A stretch of 60,236 nucleotides of DNA from an uncultured Bacteriovoracaceae bacterium (GTDB lineage Bacteria > Bdellovibrionota > Bacteriovoracia > Bacteriovoracales > Bacteriovoracaceae), in the NCBI GenBank assembly GCA_938017795.1, contig CALIJZ010000007.1, positions 1 to 60,236 of the forward strand, written 5' to 3'. The position numbers and the translations under genes are program-made. Below, in pieces: positions 47,968 through 57,151 of the stretch; position 1 is the first letter of the stretch; every line of letters begins with the position of its first letter. Under the pieces are notes generated by a model. That model searched no databases. It had not been told where the DNA came from and saw only the letters and a program-made list of their open reading frames with translations.

Positions 47968-49092
47968 TTATCCTTGGGCCTGAAGAGTTTTTGGAAGATA
48001 GTGTAAATATAAATATCTGGAAAATTCTCCATCTAATCTTTCAGGAAAGCCATACTCTAGTTTTGCTCCCTCGTAAAAACACATTGATCCTACATCAAAT
48101 ATAGTTCTTGATTCATTATTATTTTCATCTTTAAAAGAAATAGGCCAGCTTGAGTTTGATCTTTCATCAACTTTAATCAATATACTAATAATATTAGATT
48201 CCAGTTTATCTTGAGAATAACTTGTCTTGGTTCCTCTTCTAAAACTTCGAAAACCAAATGTATTGACCGGAATAAGTTCTTCGCCACACCAATCTTGAGC
48301 TAAAAATAAGAAATCAATAAGTAATTGATTTCTCAAACTATCAGAAATATATGATGTTTCACTTGCAACAGCATAGACATCTGAGTCAAACAATACTTCA
48401 AGACCGGAATTTGAATCTAGACTATACTCGTCTGAAAAATTATTTTTATGATTTTGATAATTTTGTTGTATATTATCCCAACTCATTTGAGGTACTTTTA
48501 CAACCTCATACCCCTTATTAGTAAACAATCGAAGATCAGCTCTATTTGTTATTCTTGAGATCTTTGGTAATTCAGAGGTGGAATTGATTGAATTAGTATT
48601 TAAGTTTTTTTGATTATGAGATGATAAATGTGAATTAGTATGAATGACTAATACATATTTATCTTCTTGTAGATCGGGTGATTCATGAATTCTTGGAGTT
48701 ACAGTTGCACTATCCCAATAAAGTAGTAACCCTCGTTCAGGCCTTATCTGTATATCAAAATCTGGTAGGTAAGTATCGGCAAAGTGGTGATCGAAGCCAT
48801 TTAAAAAAATCATGTAAAATTTTTTTGACTGAATTTGCTCTATGGAAAGTGGATGAGTTTTGAGATTTAAGATGGCCCAACTTATATTATTACCACTTCT
48901 ATCTTGTAGTTCAGGCAAGTTTCTAAGAACGATTAATTTTGAAATTGTATCTTGGTCCCATCCATTGCTCATTATTGCCTGAGTTTGAACTTCATTCATG
49001 AACACATGGTTATGTTTAAATGGTAAAAAGGATTCCCTTTTACACATCTCTTGTTCTTGAGGGATAGGGAAAGTAAAATTAGATGTTTCCAT
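47968..49092 (-). CDS. Degenerate 2OG-oxygenase homologue (probable pseudoenzyme)
   Basis: 374 residues. The C-terminal ~190 residues align with domain 3 of the neighbouring protein (LFTNKGYEVVKVP versus IFTEEGFKKIKIP; NTFGFRSF versus ATYGFRSY), but the iron ligands are gone: the H-x-D reads Ser293-Gln-Asp295, and the distal His is Tyr347. The N-terminal half keeps only the rear part of a P4H domain (FYMIFLNG, ERGLLLYWDS, RIHESPD) without an H-x-D. It should not bind iron, and may be a partner or scaffold for the active three-domain protein 2 bases downstream. No good Shine-Dalgarno is seen before the ATG. Confidence 0.75.
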   Translation of the reverse strand: METSNFTFPIPQEQEMCKRESFLPFKHNHVFMNEVQTQAIMSNGWDQDTISKLIVLRNLPELQDRSGNNISWAILNLKTHPLSIEQIQSKKFYMIFLNGFDHHFADTYLPDFDIQIRPERGLLLYWDSATVTPRIHESPDLQEDKYVLVIHTNSHLSSHNQKNLNTNSINSTSELPKISRITNRADLRLFTNKGYEVVKVPQMSWDNIQQNYQNHKNNFSDEYSLDSNSGLEVLFDSDVYAVASETSYISDSLRNQLLIDFLFLAQDWCGEELIPVNTFGFRSFRRGTKTSYSQDKLESNIISILIKVDERSNSSWPISFKDENNNESRTIFDVGSMCFYEGAKLEYGFPERLDGEFSRYLYLHYLPKTLQAQG

Positions 49093-49171
49093 ATGGTGGA
49101 ATTATATATGAATTATTTAATAATTGTCACTAGTTCATACAGGCAGATAAGAATGACGAATAACGCAGAGT

Positions 49172-51007
49172 TTAATCTAGCTGATATTTACTTGTGTAAT
49201 CTTGAGCTAGTGATTTGTCTTGTTCATGTTTATACAAAATTTGATTTCCACATACTAGAATATCTAAATTAGTGCCCATAAAACAATGAAATGCATCTTC
49301 TGGAGTGCAGACAATTGGCTCGCCCCGAACATTAAAACTAGTATTTACTAAAATTGGACAACCGGTGAGTTCATGGAACTTCTCTATAAGCATGTGATAT
49401 TTGGGGTTTGTGTTTTTATGTACAGTTTGGATTCTTGCAGAGTAATCAACATGAGTAATTGCTGGAACTTCGGATTTTACAATATTGAGCTTTTCCATTC
49501 CAAAAAGTTTTTGCTCCTGAGAGGACATTGGGATTTGTTTATCATCATGAACATCAGTGACCAGTAGCATATAAGGACTATCAATATTTAGATTAAACCA
49601 AGAGTTAAGGTGCTCTCTTAAGATTGACGGAGCAAAAGGTCTAAAAGATTCTCTGAATTTCACCTTCAGATTTAGCTCTTTTTGCATATTGGAAGATCTT
49701 GGGTCACCTATAATAGATCTTGCTCCTAAAGCTCTTGGGCCAAATTCCATCTTTCCATTGAACCACCCAACTGCTTTTTCTTGAGAAAGCGCGGTTGCCG
49801 TTTTTTCAATTAACTCATTTTCAGTCAAGATGTGAAACTTTGCTTTTTGTTTTGTTAGTCGAGTTTGAATTTCTTGATCAGTAAACTCCGGTCCTAGGAA
49901 TGATCCCATCATTGAGTCTTGTTTCTTAGAATCTCTACCCTTATTAAGATGTTGATGCCAAACCATTAATGCAGCACCTAGAGCACCTCCAGCATCTCCA
50001 GCAGCAGGTTGAATCCATACATTTTTAAAGATTTTATTTTGAACAATTTTACCATTGGCTACACAATTAAGGGCCACACCGCCAGCAAGACAAAGATTAT
50101 CAATTTTATATTGATCTTTGAGATGCGTCACAATTTTTAGTACTATTTCTTCGATAACTTTTTGAACAGACGCTGCAATATCCATATGAAATTGTTCAAT
50201 TGGCTCAATGTCAGGCTTTCTGACGTCTCGTCCAAACAACTTTGAAAACTTGTCGTTGGTCATTTTTAAACCGGTACAATAATCAAAATAATCTTGATTC
50301 AAATGAAAGCTTCCATCATCTTTGAGTGAGACTATTTCTTTTAAAATGATCTCTTTATAAATTGGCTTTCCATATGGGGCTAAACCCATAACTTTGTATT
50401 CACCTGAATTGACTTTAAAGCCCGTATAGTAAGTAAAAGCAGAATATAAAAGTCCTAAAGAGTGAGGGAAATGAATTTCCTTAATAATCTTTAGATCTTT
50501 TCCTCTTCCTATAGATACTGTTGTTGTGGCCCATTCTCCAACGCCGTCAAGAGTGAGTACAATCGCTTCATCAAATTGTGATGGATAGAATGCACTGGCG
50601 GCATGACTAAGATGGTGTTCAGAAAACAAAAGATCATTTTTTAGCTTAAGATCTTTTTGAATTTTCTTTAATTCATTAGTAATAGTCTTTTTTTGAAACA
50701 GCTTCTCTTTTAACCAAACCGTCATAGCACTCATGAAAGATCGAAGGCCACTTGGAGCAACACTTAGATATGTTTCTAATAGTCTTTCAAATTTAAGAAA
50801 TGGTTTTTCAAAAAAGACGATATAATCAATATCATTTAAAGTTGATCCTGATTGTTCGAGGCAATACTGTATGGCATGCTGGGGAAATCTCGCATCATGT
50901 TTTACCCTAGAAAATCTTTCTTCTTGGACAGCAGCAATGATTATACCGTTTTCTATAATAACTGCTGCACTATCGTGATAAAATGCTGAGATTCCTAATA
51001 TTTTCAT
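49172..51007 (-). CDS. NodU/CmcH-family O-carbamoyltransferase (SxtI-like)
   Basis: 611 residues, normal. Transfers a carbamoyl group from carbamoyl phosphate, through a carbamoyl-adenylate, to a hydroxyl of a sugar or natural product. The N-terminal Kae1-like domain has SAFYHDSAAVI and SEHHLSHAASAFYPSQF with metal-binding His, LTLDGVGEWAT and GGVALNCVANGK; the C-terminal domain contains FGPRALGARSIIGDPR near 420 and FRPFAPSIL. The start shares one base with the stop of a 50-residue gene upstream. With it and the SxtJ-like gene it forms a cassette also found with sxtI in saxitoxin clusters and in exopolysaccharide loci. The acceptor is unknown. Confidence 0.95.
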   Translation of the reverse strand: MKILGISAFYHDSAAVIIENGIIIAAVQEERFSRVKHDARFPQHAIQYCLEQSGSTLNDIDYIVFFEKPFLKFERLLETYLSVAPSGLRSFMSAMTVWLKEKLFQKKTITNELKKIQKDLKLKNDLLFSEHHLSHAASAFYPSQFDEAIVLTLDGVGEWATTTVSIGRGKDLKIIKEIHFPHSLGLLYSAFTYYTGFKVNSGEYKVMGLAPYGKPIYKEIILKEIVSLKDDGSFHLNQDYFDYCTGLKMTNDKFSKLFGRDVRKPDIEPIEQFHMDIAASVQKVIEEIVLKIVTHLKDQYKIDNLCLAGGVALNCVANGKIVQNKIFKNVWIQPAAGDAGGALGAALMVWHQHLNKGRDSKKQDSMMGSFLGPEFTDQEIQTRLTKQKAKFHILTENELIEKTATALSQEKAVGWFNGKMEFGPRALGARSIIGDPRSSNMQKELNLKVKFRESFRPFAPSILREHLNSWFNLNIDSPYMLLVTDVHDDKQIPMSSQEQKLFGMEKLNIVKSEVPAITHVDYSARIQTVHKNTNPKYHMLIEKFHELTGCPILVNTSFNVRGEPIVCTPEDAFHCFMGTNLDILVCGNQILYKHEQDKSLAQDYTSKYQLD

Positions 51008-51159
51008 TAAAACAATGTATAAATAAATGGAGCAACAGCTGTTCCTTGAGTCATAACTATCAATCCACCCATAAGTGCAAGCACAACGATAATTGGAAGA
51101 AGCCAGAATTTCTTTCTAATTTTTAAAAATTCCCAAAATTCTTTTATAAAATCAATCAT
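51007..51159 (-). CDS. DUF5989 / SxtK-like small membrane protein (50 aa)
   Basis: A 50-residue frame (MIDFIKEFWEFLKIRKKFWL at the start, ending VAPFIYTLF). A charged amphipathic N-terminus is followed by one membrane helix (LPIIVVLALMGGLIV). This layout and the position directly before a NodU-type carbamoyltransferase match the DUF5989 family, the SxtK-like partner. Its stop overlaps the carbamoyltransferase ATG (TAATG), and its own start lies 8 bases after the SxtJ-like gene, with GGAAAT-like bases in front. Function unknown; likely a membrane anchor or partner for the carbamoyltransferase. Confidence 0.85.
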   Translation of the reverse strand: MIDFIKEFWEFLKIRKKFWLLPIIVVLALMGGLIVMTQGTAVAPFIYTLF

Positions 51160-51167
51160 AATTTCCT

Positions 51168-51563
51168 TTAAAACTGCTTAGTCATATCAAGTTTTTTATT
51201 CTCCATATTGGTCCATAGACTATCGTGATTTTTATTTAGCTTTAATATATCTCTACCTTTAAGTCTAAAAAAAATTGCTATTGGAGTAATTAATATGAAA
51301 AAAACGATCGCCATGATAATGGGGGAGGTAATAGCTCCTAATAATAGCCCAAATTTAAACCAAACAAGATTAAATGGAGCGAGGAGTTTAGGTAAAAAAA
51401 GAGCGAGTCCTAAAAAAATTAAGCAGATTATGAGTGCTATATAGCTGATTTCTGAATGGACTAAGTATTTATAGGAAAAAAATAGCCCAAAAACAACTGA
51501 GAAGACTAGCCCAAAATTTTTATTTGTTCCTGGCTCAATTTTAATGTGTGATAAGTTGTTCAT
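51168..51563 (-). CDS. SxtJ family membrane protein
   Basis: 131 residues with three to four likely membrane helices: FGLVFSVVFGLFFSYKYL, ALIICLIFLGLALFLPKLL, and LGAITSPIIMAIVFFILIT, followed by a polar C-terminus with PIAIFFRLKGRDIL. This matches the SxtJ family, which nearly always sits beside a NodU-type carbamoyltransferase and a DUF5989 gene, as here. No biochemical role is known. It lies between the SGNH hydrolase gene (50 bases upstream) and the DUF5989 gene (8 bases downstream). Confidence 0.85.
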   Translation of the reverse strand: MNNLSHIKIEPGTNKNFGLVFSVVFGLFFSYKYLVHSEISYIALIICLIFLGLALFLPKLLAPFNLVWFKFGLLLGAITSPIIMAIVFFILITPIAIFFRLKGRDILKLNKNHDSLWTNMENKKLDMTKQF

Positions 51564-51613
51564 AATCGATTCTTAGTCTAGCAATGTTAGGATATCTTTA
51601 ACAATAAATCAGT

Positions 51614-52735
51614 TTATAAATGCTTAGAAATAAATTTTGAAATATGCATTGCTGCCAATTTACTACCATCTAAATTATGATGGCAGTGGTCAAAGAACAA
51701 TTGTTTAGCGTTGTCTTTATAATGACTTCGAAAATGTGGTAATAAATCTAGAGTAGGTATATTGGATGACTTAAACAATTCAATAAATCCAAGTTGTGCT
51801 TCATTGGCATTAAAGTCTGCTTCCACTTGTTGAGCAACAGGGTGGATGACTATTAATAATTTAGCATTGAGTTTTTCAGATTCATTCTTAATTTTTTTTA
51901 CAAAACTATGAATGAGGTTTCTGGCTTCAGGATGGAATGCTTTCCCCCAATCATTAAACCATCTTCCTATAAGGCTATTAAAGCTTTGCCTGTTAGTTTT
52001 CCAATTTTCCTCACTTTGTGCTTGAGGAAAAAGTTCCATGATCTCTGAGTAATGTTCTTCTTCATTAAAAAGTTCATTTGAATTTTGATTTTTCTCAAAT
52101 TCTTTTATACTCAAATATTGATAAACATGTTTAATAATTGAGCTCCAATTGAGAAAGGTAGGAATTTTTTTCAAATGGATTGCAGGAGAAGAAGCAAGAT
52201 CGTTTAAATAAAGGTTTAAAATGACTAGCTTGGGTGATAACAGCGGTCCTAAGTCTTGTAAAATATTAAGCTCTTCCTCGATCCCTATAGATCCAATACC
52301 TGCATTGAGGTGCTGTACGGATTCAGGTGAATTTTGGTTAATATATACTTCGCTCATTTTCACGAAGGTTTCTTCCTCTACAAGGTAGTCAGCCATTGTT
52401 ACAGAATCTCCTAAAAATAAAACTCTATTATCTTTTTTGAAATTTACTGGAGCTCCCCTTAATCCAAAGTTGTTCGTTCTAAGAGGAATATCTGTTCCGG
52501 TTAGGTGGTGATTTGCTACTACACCTGAGGCGTTGCGCTTTAATCTAGTTCCAAGCTTGGTCTTAATAAAAAAACCTTCATCAGGAACACCGGGGCTGCT
52601 AATATCACTAGAGGATGACTTTTCAGTATATCTATTATAAATAGGCTCGGATATCAAAAATTTCACAAATAATTCCGATATAAAAATTGCACAAATTATA
52701 CTTGAAAAAATAAGAAGAAAATTTTTTTTTGTCAT
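51614..52735 (-). CDS. SGNH/GDSL-family hydrolase, membrane-anchored
   Basis: 373 residues with an N-terminal membrane helix (FLLIFSSIICAIFISELFV) that is uncut or a signal anchor, so the domain faces the periplasm. SGNH block I has the nucleophile in FLGDSV (GDS at 109-111); a Gly block is seen in NAGIGSIGIEEE, an Asn block in LNLYLNDL; the last block has Asp349 and His352 in DHCHHNLDG. Members beside carbamoyltransferases often act as O-acyl esterases or transferases on glycans. The exact substrate is unknown. Confidence 0.88.
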   Translation of the reverse strand: MTKKNFLLIFSSIICAIFISELFVKFLISEPIYNRYTEKSSSSDISSPGVPDEGFFIKTKLGTRLKRNASGVVANHHLTGTDIPLRTNNFGLRGAPVNFKKDNRVLFLGDSVTMADYLVEEETFVKMSEVYINQNSPESVQHLNAGIGSIGIEEELNILQDLGPLLSPKLVILNLYLNDLASSPAIHLKKIPTFLNWSSIIKHVYQYLSIKEFEKNQNSNELFNEEEHYSEIMELFPQAQSEENWKTNRQSFNSLIGRWFNDWGKAFHPEARNLIHSFVKKIKNESEKLNAKLLIVIHPVAQQVEADFNANEAQLGFIELFKSSNIPTLDLLPHFRSHYKDNAKQLFFDHCHHNLDGSKLAAMHISKFISKHL

Positions 52736-52802
52736 GGCTCAAAAGTCCCTAATTAAAAATAAATAGTATGAATCTCAAGCATATATACCTCGAAGCTCTT
52801 AT

Positions 52803-53774
52803 TCAATCATTTTTTGGAAGCTGGAGATTGCTTCCTGGATAATTAAGACTTTCTAAAAGTGTTTGCTCTAGAGGTATGACATTTTCTTTCTGGATTAAGT
52901 TTAGAAATGTATGATTATCATAAAATGAAAAAAGTGTAGAGATCTTTAACATATCGATATTTATAAAAGAAATTTTTAATTTTATTATGATTGATAAAAT
53001 AATATTAGGTATTGTTATGATCCTTGGAGATTTCTTATTTAATTTTGCCATATGAAAAAAAAGTTTTTTGTAACTCAAATTATGTTCAATTGTAACAATT
53101 TCTTTGTGAGCGAAACTCTTTTTTTCGACCAGTTTGACGATAAAATTTGATAGTGTTGAAATATTAATAATACTTGTCCCACCTGGGGGAACAAACCAAA
53201 AGCTCTTATTACTACTTAATAGATCTTTTAAAAATTTTTTACTACCTTGTTCTAATGAGTTTTTTCCGTATATGGTTCCAGGCCTAATAATTATAAAATC
53301 AATGTTTTTTTTCAAACATTGTTTACGAATGATTTTTTCAGCTTCTCTCTTAGTTTCAATATACTTCACGTCTAAGTTTATCAGCTTACTATCTAGACTA
53401 GGCTCCTTTCTGAAACCAGTCACATTAGCAGAGCTGATATAAATTATTTTTTTTATAGATGTCTCTATTTTTATAGCTTCGAGGAGCTTTTTAGTTCCAT
53501 GAATATTTAATTCGATCATCTCTTTATATTCAGAGTCTTCATATCTAGAAATATTTGCTAAGTGAATCAGAACACTTGATTCATTGAGCTCTCTTGCAAA
53601 TGACCCAATATTTTCGATTTGCCCTTCAAGATAATTTAGGTTTTTAGTATTTTTAGGAATTGATCGGCAAAGAGCAGTTACACGATAGTTTTTTCTTATT
53701 AAGCTCTCTACTACACTTCGACCTAAGTATCCAGTTGAGCCAGTCAGAAATACTTGCTCCTTTTTAGTACTCAT
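52803..53774 (-). CDS. NAD-dependent epimerase/dehydratase (extended SDR)
   Basis: 323 residues. The Rossmann motif TGSTGYLG is at 11-18, and the active-site pair is Tyr138/Lys142 in YIETK. YISSANVTG near 112-120 precedes it, and IIRPGTIYGK is the usual sugar-binding stretch. The C-terminal third is rich in Ile/Leu/Lys (IIKLKISFINIDML), giving a hydrophobic patch that may contact the membrane. Likely acts on a nucleotide sugar or similar precursor in this locus. It overlaps the radical SAM gene by 4 bases (ATGA). Confidence 0.88.
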   Translation of the reverse strand: MSTKKEQVFLTGSTGYLGRSVVESLIRKNYRVTALCRSIPKNTKNLNYLEGQIENIGSFARELNESSVLIHLANISRYEDSEYKEMIELNIHGTKKLLEAIKIETSIKKIIYISSANVTGFRKEPSLDSKLINLDVKYIETKREAEKIIRKQCLKKNIDFIIIRPGTIYGKNSLEQGSKKFLKDLLSSNKSFWFVPPGGTSIINISTLSNFIVKLVEKKSFAHKEIVTIEHNLSYKKLFFHMAKLNKKSPRIITIPNIILSIIIKLKISFINIDMLKISTLFSFYDNHTFLNLIQKENVIPLEQTLLESLNYPGSNLQLPKND

Positions 53775-55075
53775 ATAAATGAAATAAAATGTTTTTTGAA
53801 ATACTGAGATCTTAAATAATAGCCAGTTAAAGCTTTTTCTTTCATTTGTTTGACATCTTCAGGCCTTATATTCTTAAGATGAAAAACTGGATGAAAGTTA
53901 TCATAATTTTGAAAATTATGATCAAAAATTTGATCTTTTATTTCATTATAAAAACCAGTTCCTGGAATAGGTGTGCAAATTGTGAAGTTTGCAAAGCTTG
54001 TATTTAACTTTTGAGCATAATCAATCGTAGACTGCATGGATTCTACAGTATCATCTGGAAGTCCTAAGACATAAAAACTAATAACTGATATACCTTTACC
54101 TTCCATATATTTAATAATTGATTCTTGGTGTTCTTTATCTGGTGGAACTCTAGAAAGTTTTTTTAGTTGTTCATGGTCGTAAGATTCGATTCCAACTTCT
54201 ATTCCTCTAAAGCCAGCTTCATACATTTTATCGACTAATTCTTCATCCATTCTATCTAGACGAGTTTCACATACCCAAGTTAAATCTAACTTTTTCTCTA
54301 TCATTTTTTCACATAATTCAAGGACCCACTTTTTCTTCATACTAAAAACGGGGTCTCTAAAAAGAATAGCTTTGGCTTTATACTTCTGCTTTAAATAGAC
54401 TAATTCTTCGATAACATTATCTACTGTCCTGAATCGATATTTATTTTCATTAGAGATATAAGGACAATAATTACATTTATAAGGACAACTTCTACTGCCT
54501 AAAACCATAAATACTGGCCATTTTTTCAAAATAGGAAATTGCTTAAATGATTTATAGTTAAATATGTCCCAGTTAGGGAAAGGGAGAGCATTGATATCAT
54601 CTACATATCCTAAGTCAACTATCCCTTTAGGAAGATCGGTAAGACTTTCGTATTTTGTAAACACATTTTCAATTTCACCTTTGATTATAGTATCAGCTAT
54701 TAGTTTATAATGTTCAGGTATACTCGAAACCAAAGGTCCATGAACAATAACGAGTGAATTTGGTTTTTTTAATTTGATTTTTTTTATAAAATCTATCTCT
54801 TCATTAAATCTAATCAAAGATGTGTGAAGTAGTATGATGTCTTCAGCAGGGATTTGGTTATTATAATATTTGACTTCAATGCCTTTGTTAGAAAAAACCG
54901 AATTAACATAGCCATCATTAAGAAGAGGAAGAAATTCCAATTTATTTCTGATATACATTAAGAATTTTGATTTAAGTGAATCTCCAACTTCAAATGTAGT
55001 ACCATATCCACCGTTAAATTCTTTATTATCTCCCGGGCTAGATATATTTAAAATTGCTACTTTGTTTTTATTCAT
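53771..55075 (-). CDS. B12-binding-type radical SAM protein
   Basis: 434 residues. The first ~150 residues resemble the cobalamin-binding-like Rossmann domain of this group (EDIILLHTSL, SLVIVHGPLVSSIPEHY, IIKGEIENVF), without a clear cobalamin-ligand DxHxxG motif. The radical SAM core follows with Cys197, Cys201 and Cys204 (SCPYKCNYC) for the 4Fe-4S cluster, then LFRDPVFSMKK, WVCETRLDR and GIEVGIESYDHEQL. Such proteins carry out methylations and other radical steps on lipids, sugars or natural products. It overlaps the upstream membrane-protein gene by 8 bases and the epimerase gene by 4. Confidence 0.9.
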   Translation of the reverse strand: MNKNKVAILNISSPGDNKEFNGGYGTTFEVGDSLKSKFLMYIRNKLEFLPLLNDGYVNSVFSNKGIEVKYYNNQIPAEDIILLHTSLIRFNEEIDFIKKIKLKKPNSLVIVHGPLVSSIPEHYKLIADTIIKGEIENVFTKYESLTDLPKGIVDLGYVDDINALPFPNWDIFNYKSFKQFPILKKWPVFMVLGSRSCPYKCNYCPYISNENKYRFRTVDNVIEELVYLKQKYKAKAILFRDPVFSMKKKWVLELCEKMIEKKLDLTWVCETRLDRMDEELVDKMYEAGFRGIEVGIESYDHEQLKKLSRVPPDKEHQESIIKYMEGKGISVISFYVLGLPDDTVESMQSTIDYAQKLNTSFANFTICTPIPGTGFYNEIKDQIFDHNFQNYDNFHPVFHLKNIRPEDVKQMKEKALTGYYLRSQYFKKHFISFI

Positions 55076-57047
55076 AATTTTTTTGTTTTAACCATAATCC
55101 AATCGTTTCATCAATTCTTATCCATGTGAAGTGAGATTTTATTTTATAATTTACTTGATGTTGTCTATCCTCTAGCTCTTGCTTGAGGTTAGGATTGGCT
55201 TGTTCATCATATCCCAGATCTTTGAAATATTTCCAAAAAATTACTTGGACGTCTTTAGATAGTAAGTATGGAATAGGATCTTCAATTTCATTATTATAAA
55301 AACTATTGATAAAATTTTCTCGCTTATCGATTAGCGAACTTTTACCCTTGTATTCTCTCATTAGAAATGGCCAGGCAAGTAAAGAATTGTGTTTAGTCAA
55401 AGTTGGAAATAAAGGATCATAAGTATAAACACCACCATCAATCGGATGAAGTATTGTTCCCTTCTGAGTTGATTCCAATAATGAGGTAATATGCTTCATT
55501 GTAGATGGTTTATAGATATGGGACTGAGCATATAAATCACCCATATACGGCTTAGGAGTTTCATAAATATATTTTACTAGGTGAGCACCATAACTCATTG
55601 TAGAGAAAATAAACAAAAGACTCACAAATTTCCATAATTTTCTTTTTAATTGAAACGATGAATAAAAGAAAAAGCTGAATGAAAATAGATGTAACCAAGG
55701 CCACCACTTATTAATTGTAGTAAACCTAACATCAAGACCACCATATAATTCTCTGAAAAATATTAATGAAGAAAAAATAAATCCAAAAACAATCATGATG
55801 AATACTTCTTTATATTTTTTGAAAATATTTTTTTGGAATAAATTACATAAAAAAATGATGATGAGAGGGTAGAATACTATCAGCGATAATAGGGTTGGAG
55901 CTCTTAAATCAGAAGAAATAAAATCAAATCCATATTCCGAAGGAATATTTCTCATATGTGATAATTTTATGACTAATACAAACAATGTAACCGAAAAGCT
56001 GGCTAATATATTATTGAAATTTAAAAGCCTGTTTTTTCTAATTATATAAAACAAGACAAAGAAACCTTGCATCGGTAAGACCCAGGCATTACTTAAATAA
56101 GCAAATAAAGGAGTTAGATAAAATAAAAACTCCTCTCTTGAATCATACCTTTTAATGAGTGAGCAGTACAAGTTCAGAGATAGCATTAGAATTATAAAAC
56201 CGGTTATAGGCGGATGTAGCGAGCCTAGATAGATTAAATATGCCGGAAATTCCATTGGTAAGTGGATGGTATTACCAATATCATAATCTTTGACTAAACT
56301 AATGATTGAAGGGATTAGCTGGTCACTATTTTCACCGATAAATCTAACGCTGCTCCAAATCAAGTCAGTTCCATCTTTAAGGATAAATGGGGCAAGGGCA
56401 GTGACCCCATTGCTTGAAAATAAAATAATCAGGATGCTTAAGTATTTTGTACGTGTTCTGACATTATCAAAGTAACTTCCGAGGTTAAAAATTAGAGCAG
56501 TTAGGAATCCATAAAGCAAACATAAAGATAACTGATATGAAATGATTAGATCAGTCTTTAAGATTCGAAAGAAAAATGCACTTCCATAAAATTGAAAATC
56601 GTAATATGAGTTAAATAAATCTCCAGATAGTAAAGTATCCAGGTGTGGGAGTGTAGAGTCTTTAAAATAATGACTTAGTATATATAAATCAGTCATTTCT
56701 TCTGAATTACTATTAATTTCAGGAAATAAGAAGCGCCATAAAAAAACGTAAAAGAATCCTATCGAAAACGCTATATATAAATGGTTGTTTTCTTTATTAA
56801 AAAGTTGAATCCTATTTTTAAGAATTAAAATTAGAGAAAAAATAGTTGTAAATGGAAGAAAAAGAGAAATGAATTTAAGATGAATAAAATGTTCTAAGCA
56901 ATAAGACAAGAGCAAGATAATAAGAGAACTAAAAGCAAAATTAATAGCAGTATCAGATTTAGTATTTGGTTTTAATAGTAAAGATATCGGCAATAGGTGG
57001 ATATAAAGAAGTATAATAATAAAAATAAGATAAAGTGCATTAACCAT
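55068..57047 (-). CDS. Polytopic membrane protein, DUF2298-like / GT-C-like
   Basis: 659 residues with about 12-14 membrane helices over the first 490, then a ~160-residue soluble part (starting near the YETPKPYMGD stretch). A loop between early helices reads TDLYILSHYFKDSTLPHLD, then FNSYYDFQFYG, the Tyr-rich pattern of the YYY/DUF2298 membrane proteins, whose architecture resembles GT-C glycosyltransferases. LHPPITGFIILML and TINKWWPWLHL are shared with the protein encoded at 57152-59080. Likely handles a lipid-linked sugar or exports a polymer. It is the first gene of the minus-strand locus, overlapping the radical SAM gene by 8 bases. Confidence 0.75.
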   Translation of the reverse strand: MVNALYLIFIIILLYIHLLPISLLLKPNTKSDTAINFAFSSLIILLLSYCLEHFIHLKFISLFLPFTTIFSLILILKNRIQLFNKENNHLYIAFSIGFFYVFLWRFLFPEINSNSEEMTDLYILSHYFKDSTLPHLDTLLSGDLFNSYYDFQFYGSAFFFRILKTDLIISYQLSLCLLYGFLTALIFNLGSYFDNVRTRTKYLSILIILFSSNGVTALAPFILKDGTDLIWSSVRFIGENSDQLIPSIISLVKDYDIGNTIHLPMEFPAYLIYLGSLHPPITGFIILMLSLNLYCSLIKRYDSREEFLFYLTPLFAYLSNAWVLPMQGFFVLFYIIRKNRLLNFNNILASFSVTLFVLVIKLSHMRNIPSEYGFDFISSDLRAPTLLSLIVFYPLIIIFLCNLFQKNIFKKYKEVFIMIVFGFIFSSLIFFRELYGGLDVRFTTINKWWPWLHLFSFSFFFYSSFQLKRKLWKFVSLLFIFSTMSYGAHLVKYIYETPKPYMGDLYAQSHIYKPSTMKHITSLLESTQKGTILHPIDGGVYTYDPLFPTLTKHNSLLAWPFLMREYKGKSSLIDKRENFINSFYNNEIEDPIPYLLSKDVQVIFWKYFKDLGYDEQANPNLKQELEDRQHQVNYKIKSHFTWIRIDETIGLWLKQKNYE

Positions 57048-57151
57048 AATTAAGTCTAAATAAAGCTTTTGATTTTTTTTTTATTATAGTATATTGCTGT
57101 ATTCAACTAGTACAATAAAATGCATCTTTTTAACTAGAGCGGTTCAAATTT

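Noticed and set aside
49172..51563. Saxitoxin-type toxin cluster
   Set aside because: Only the carbamoylation cassette is similar; polyketide-like starter, amidinotransferase and Rieske enzymes of toxin clusters are absent.
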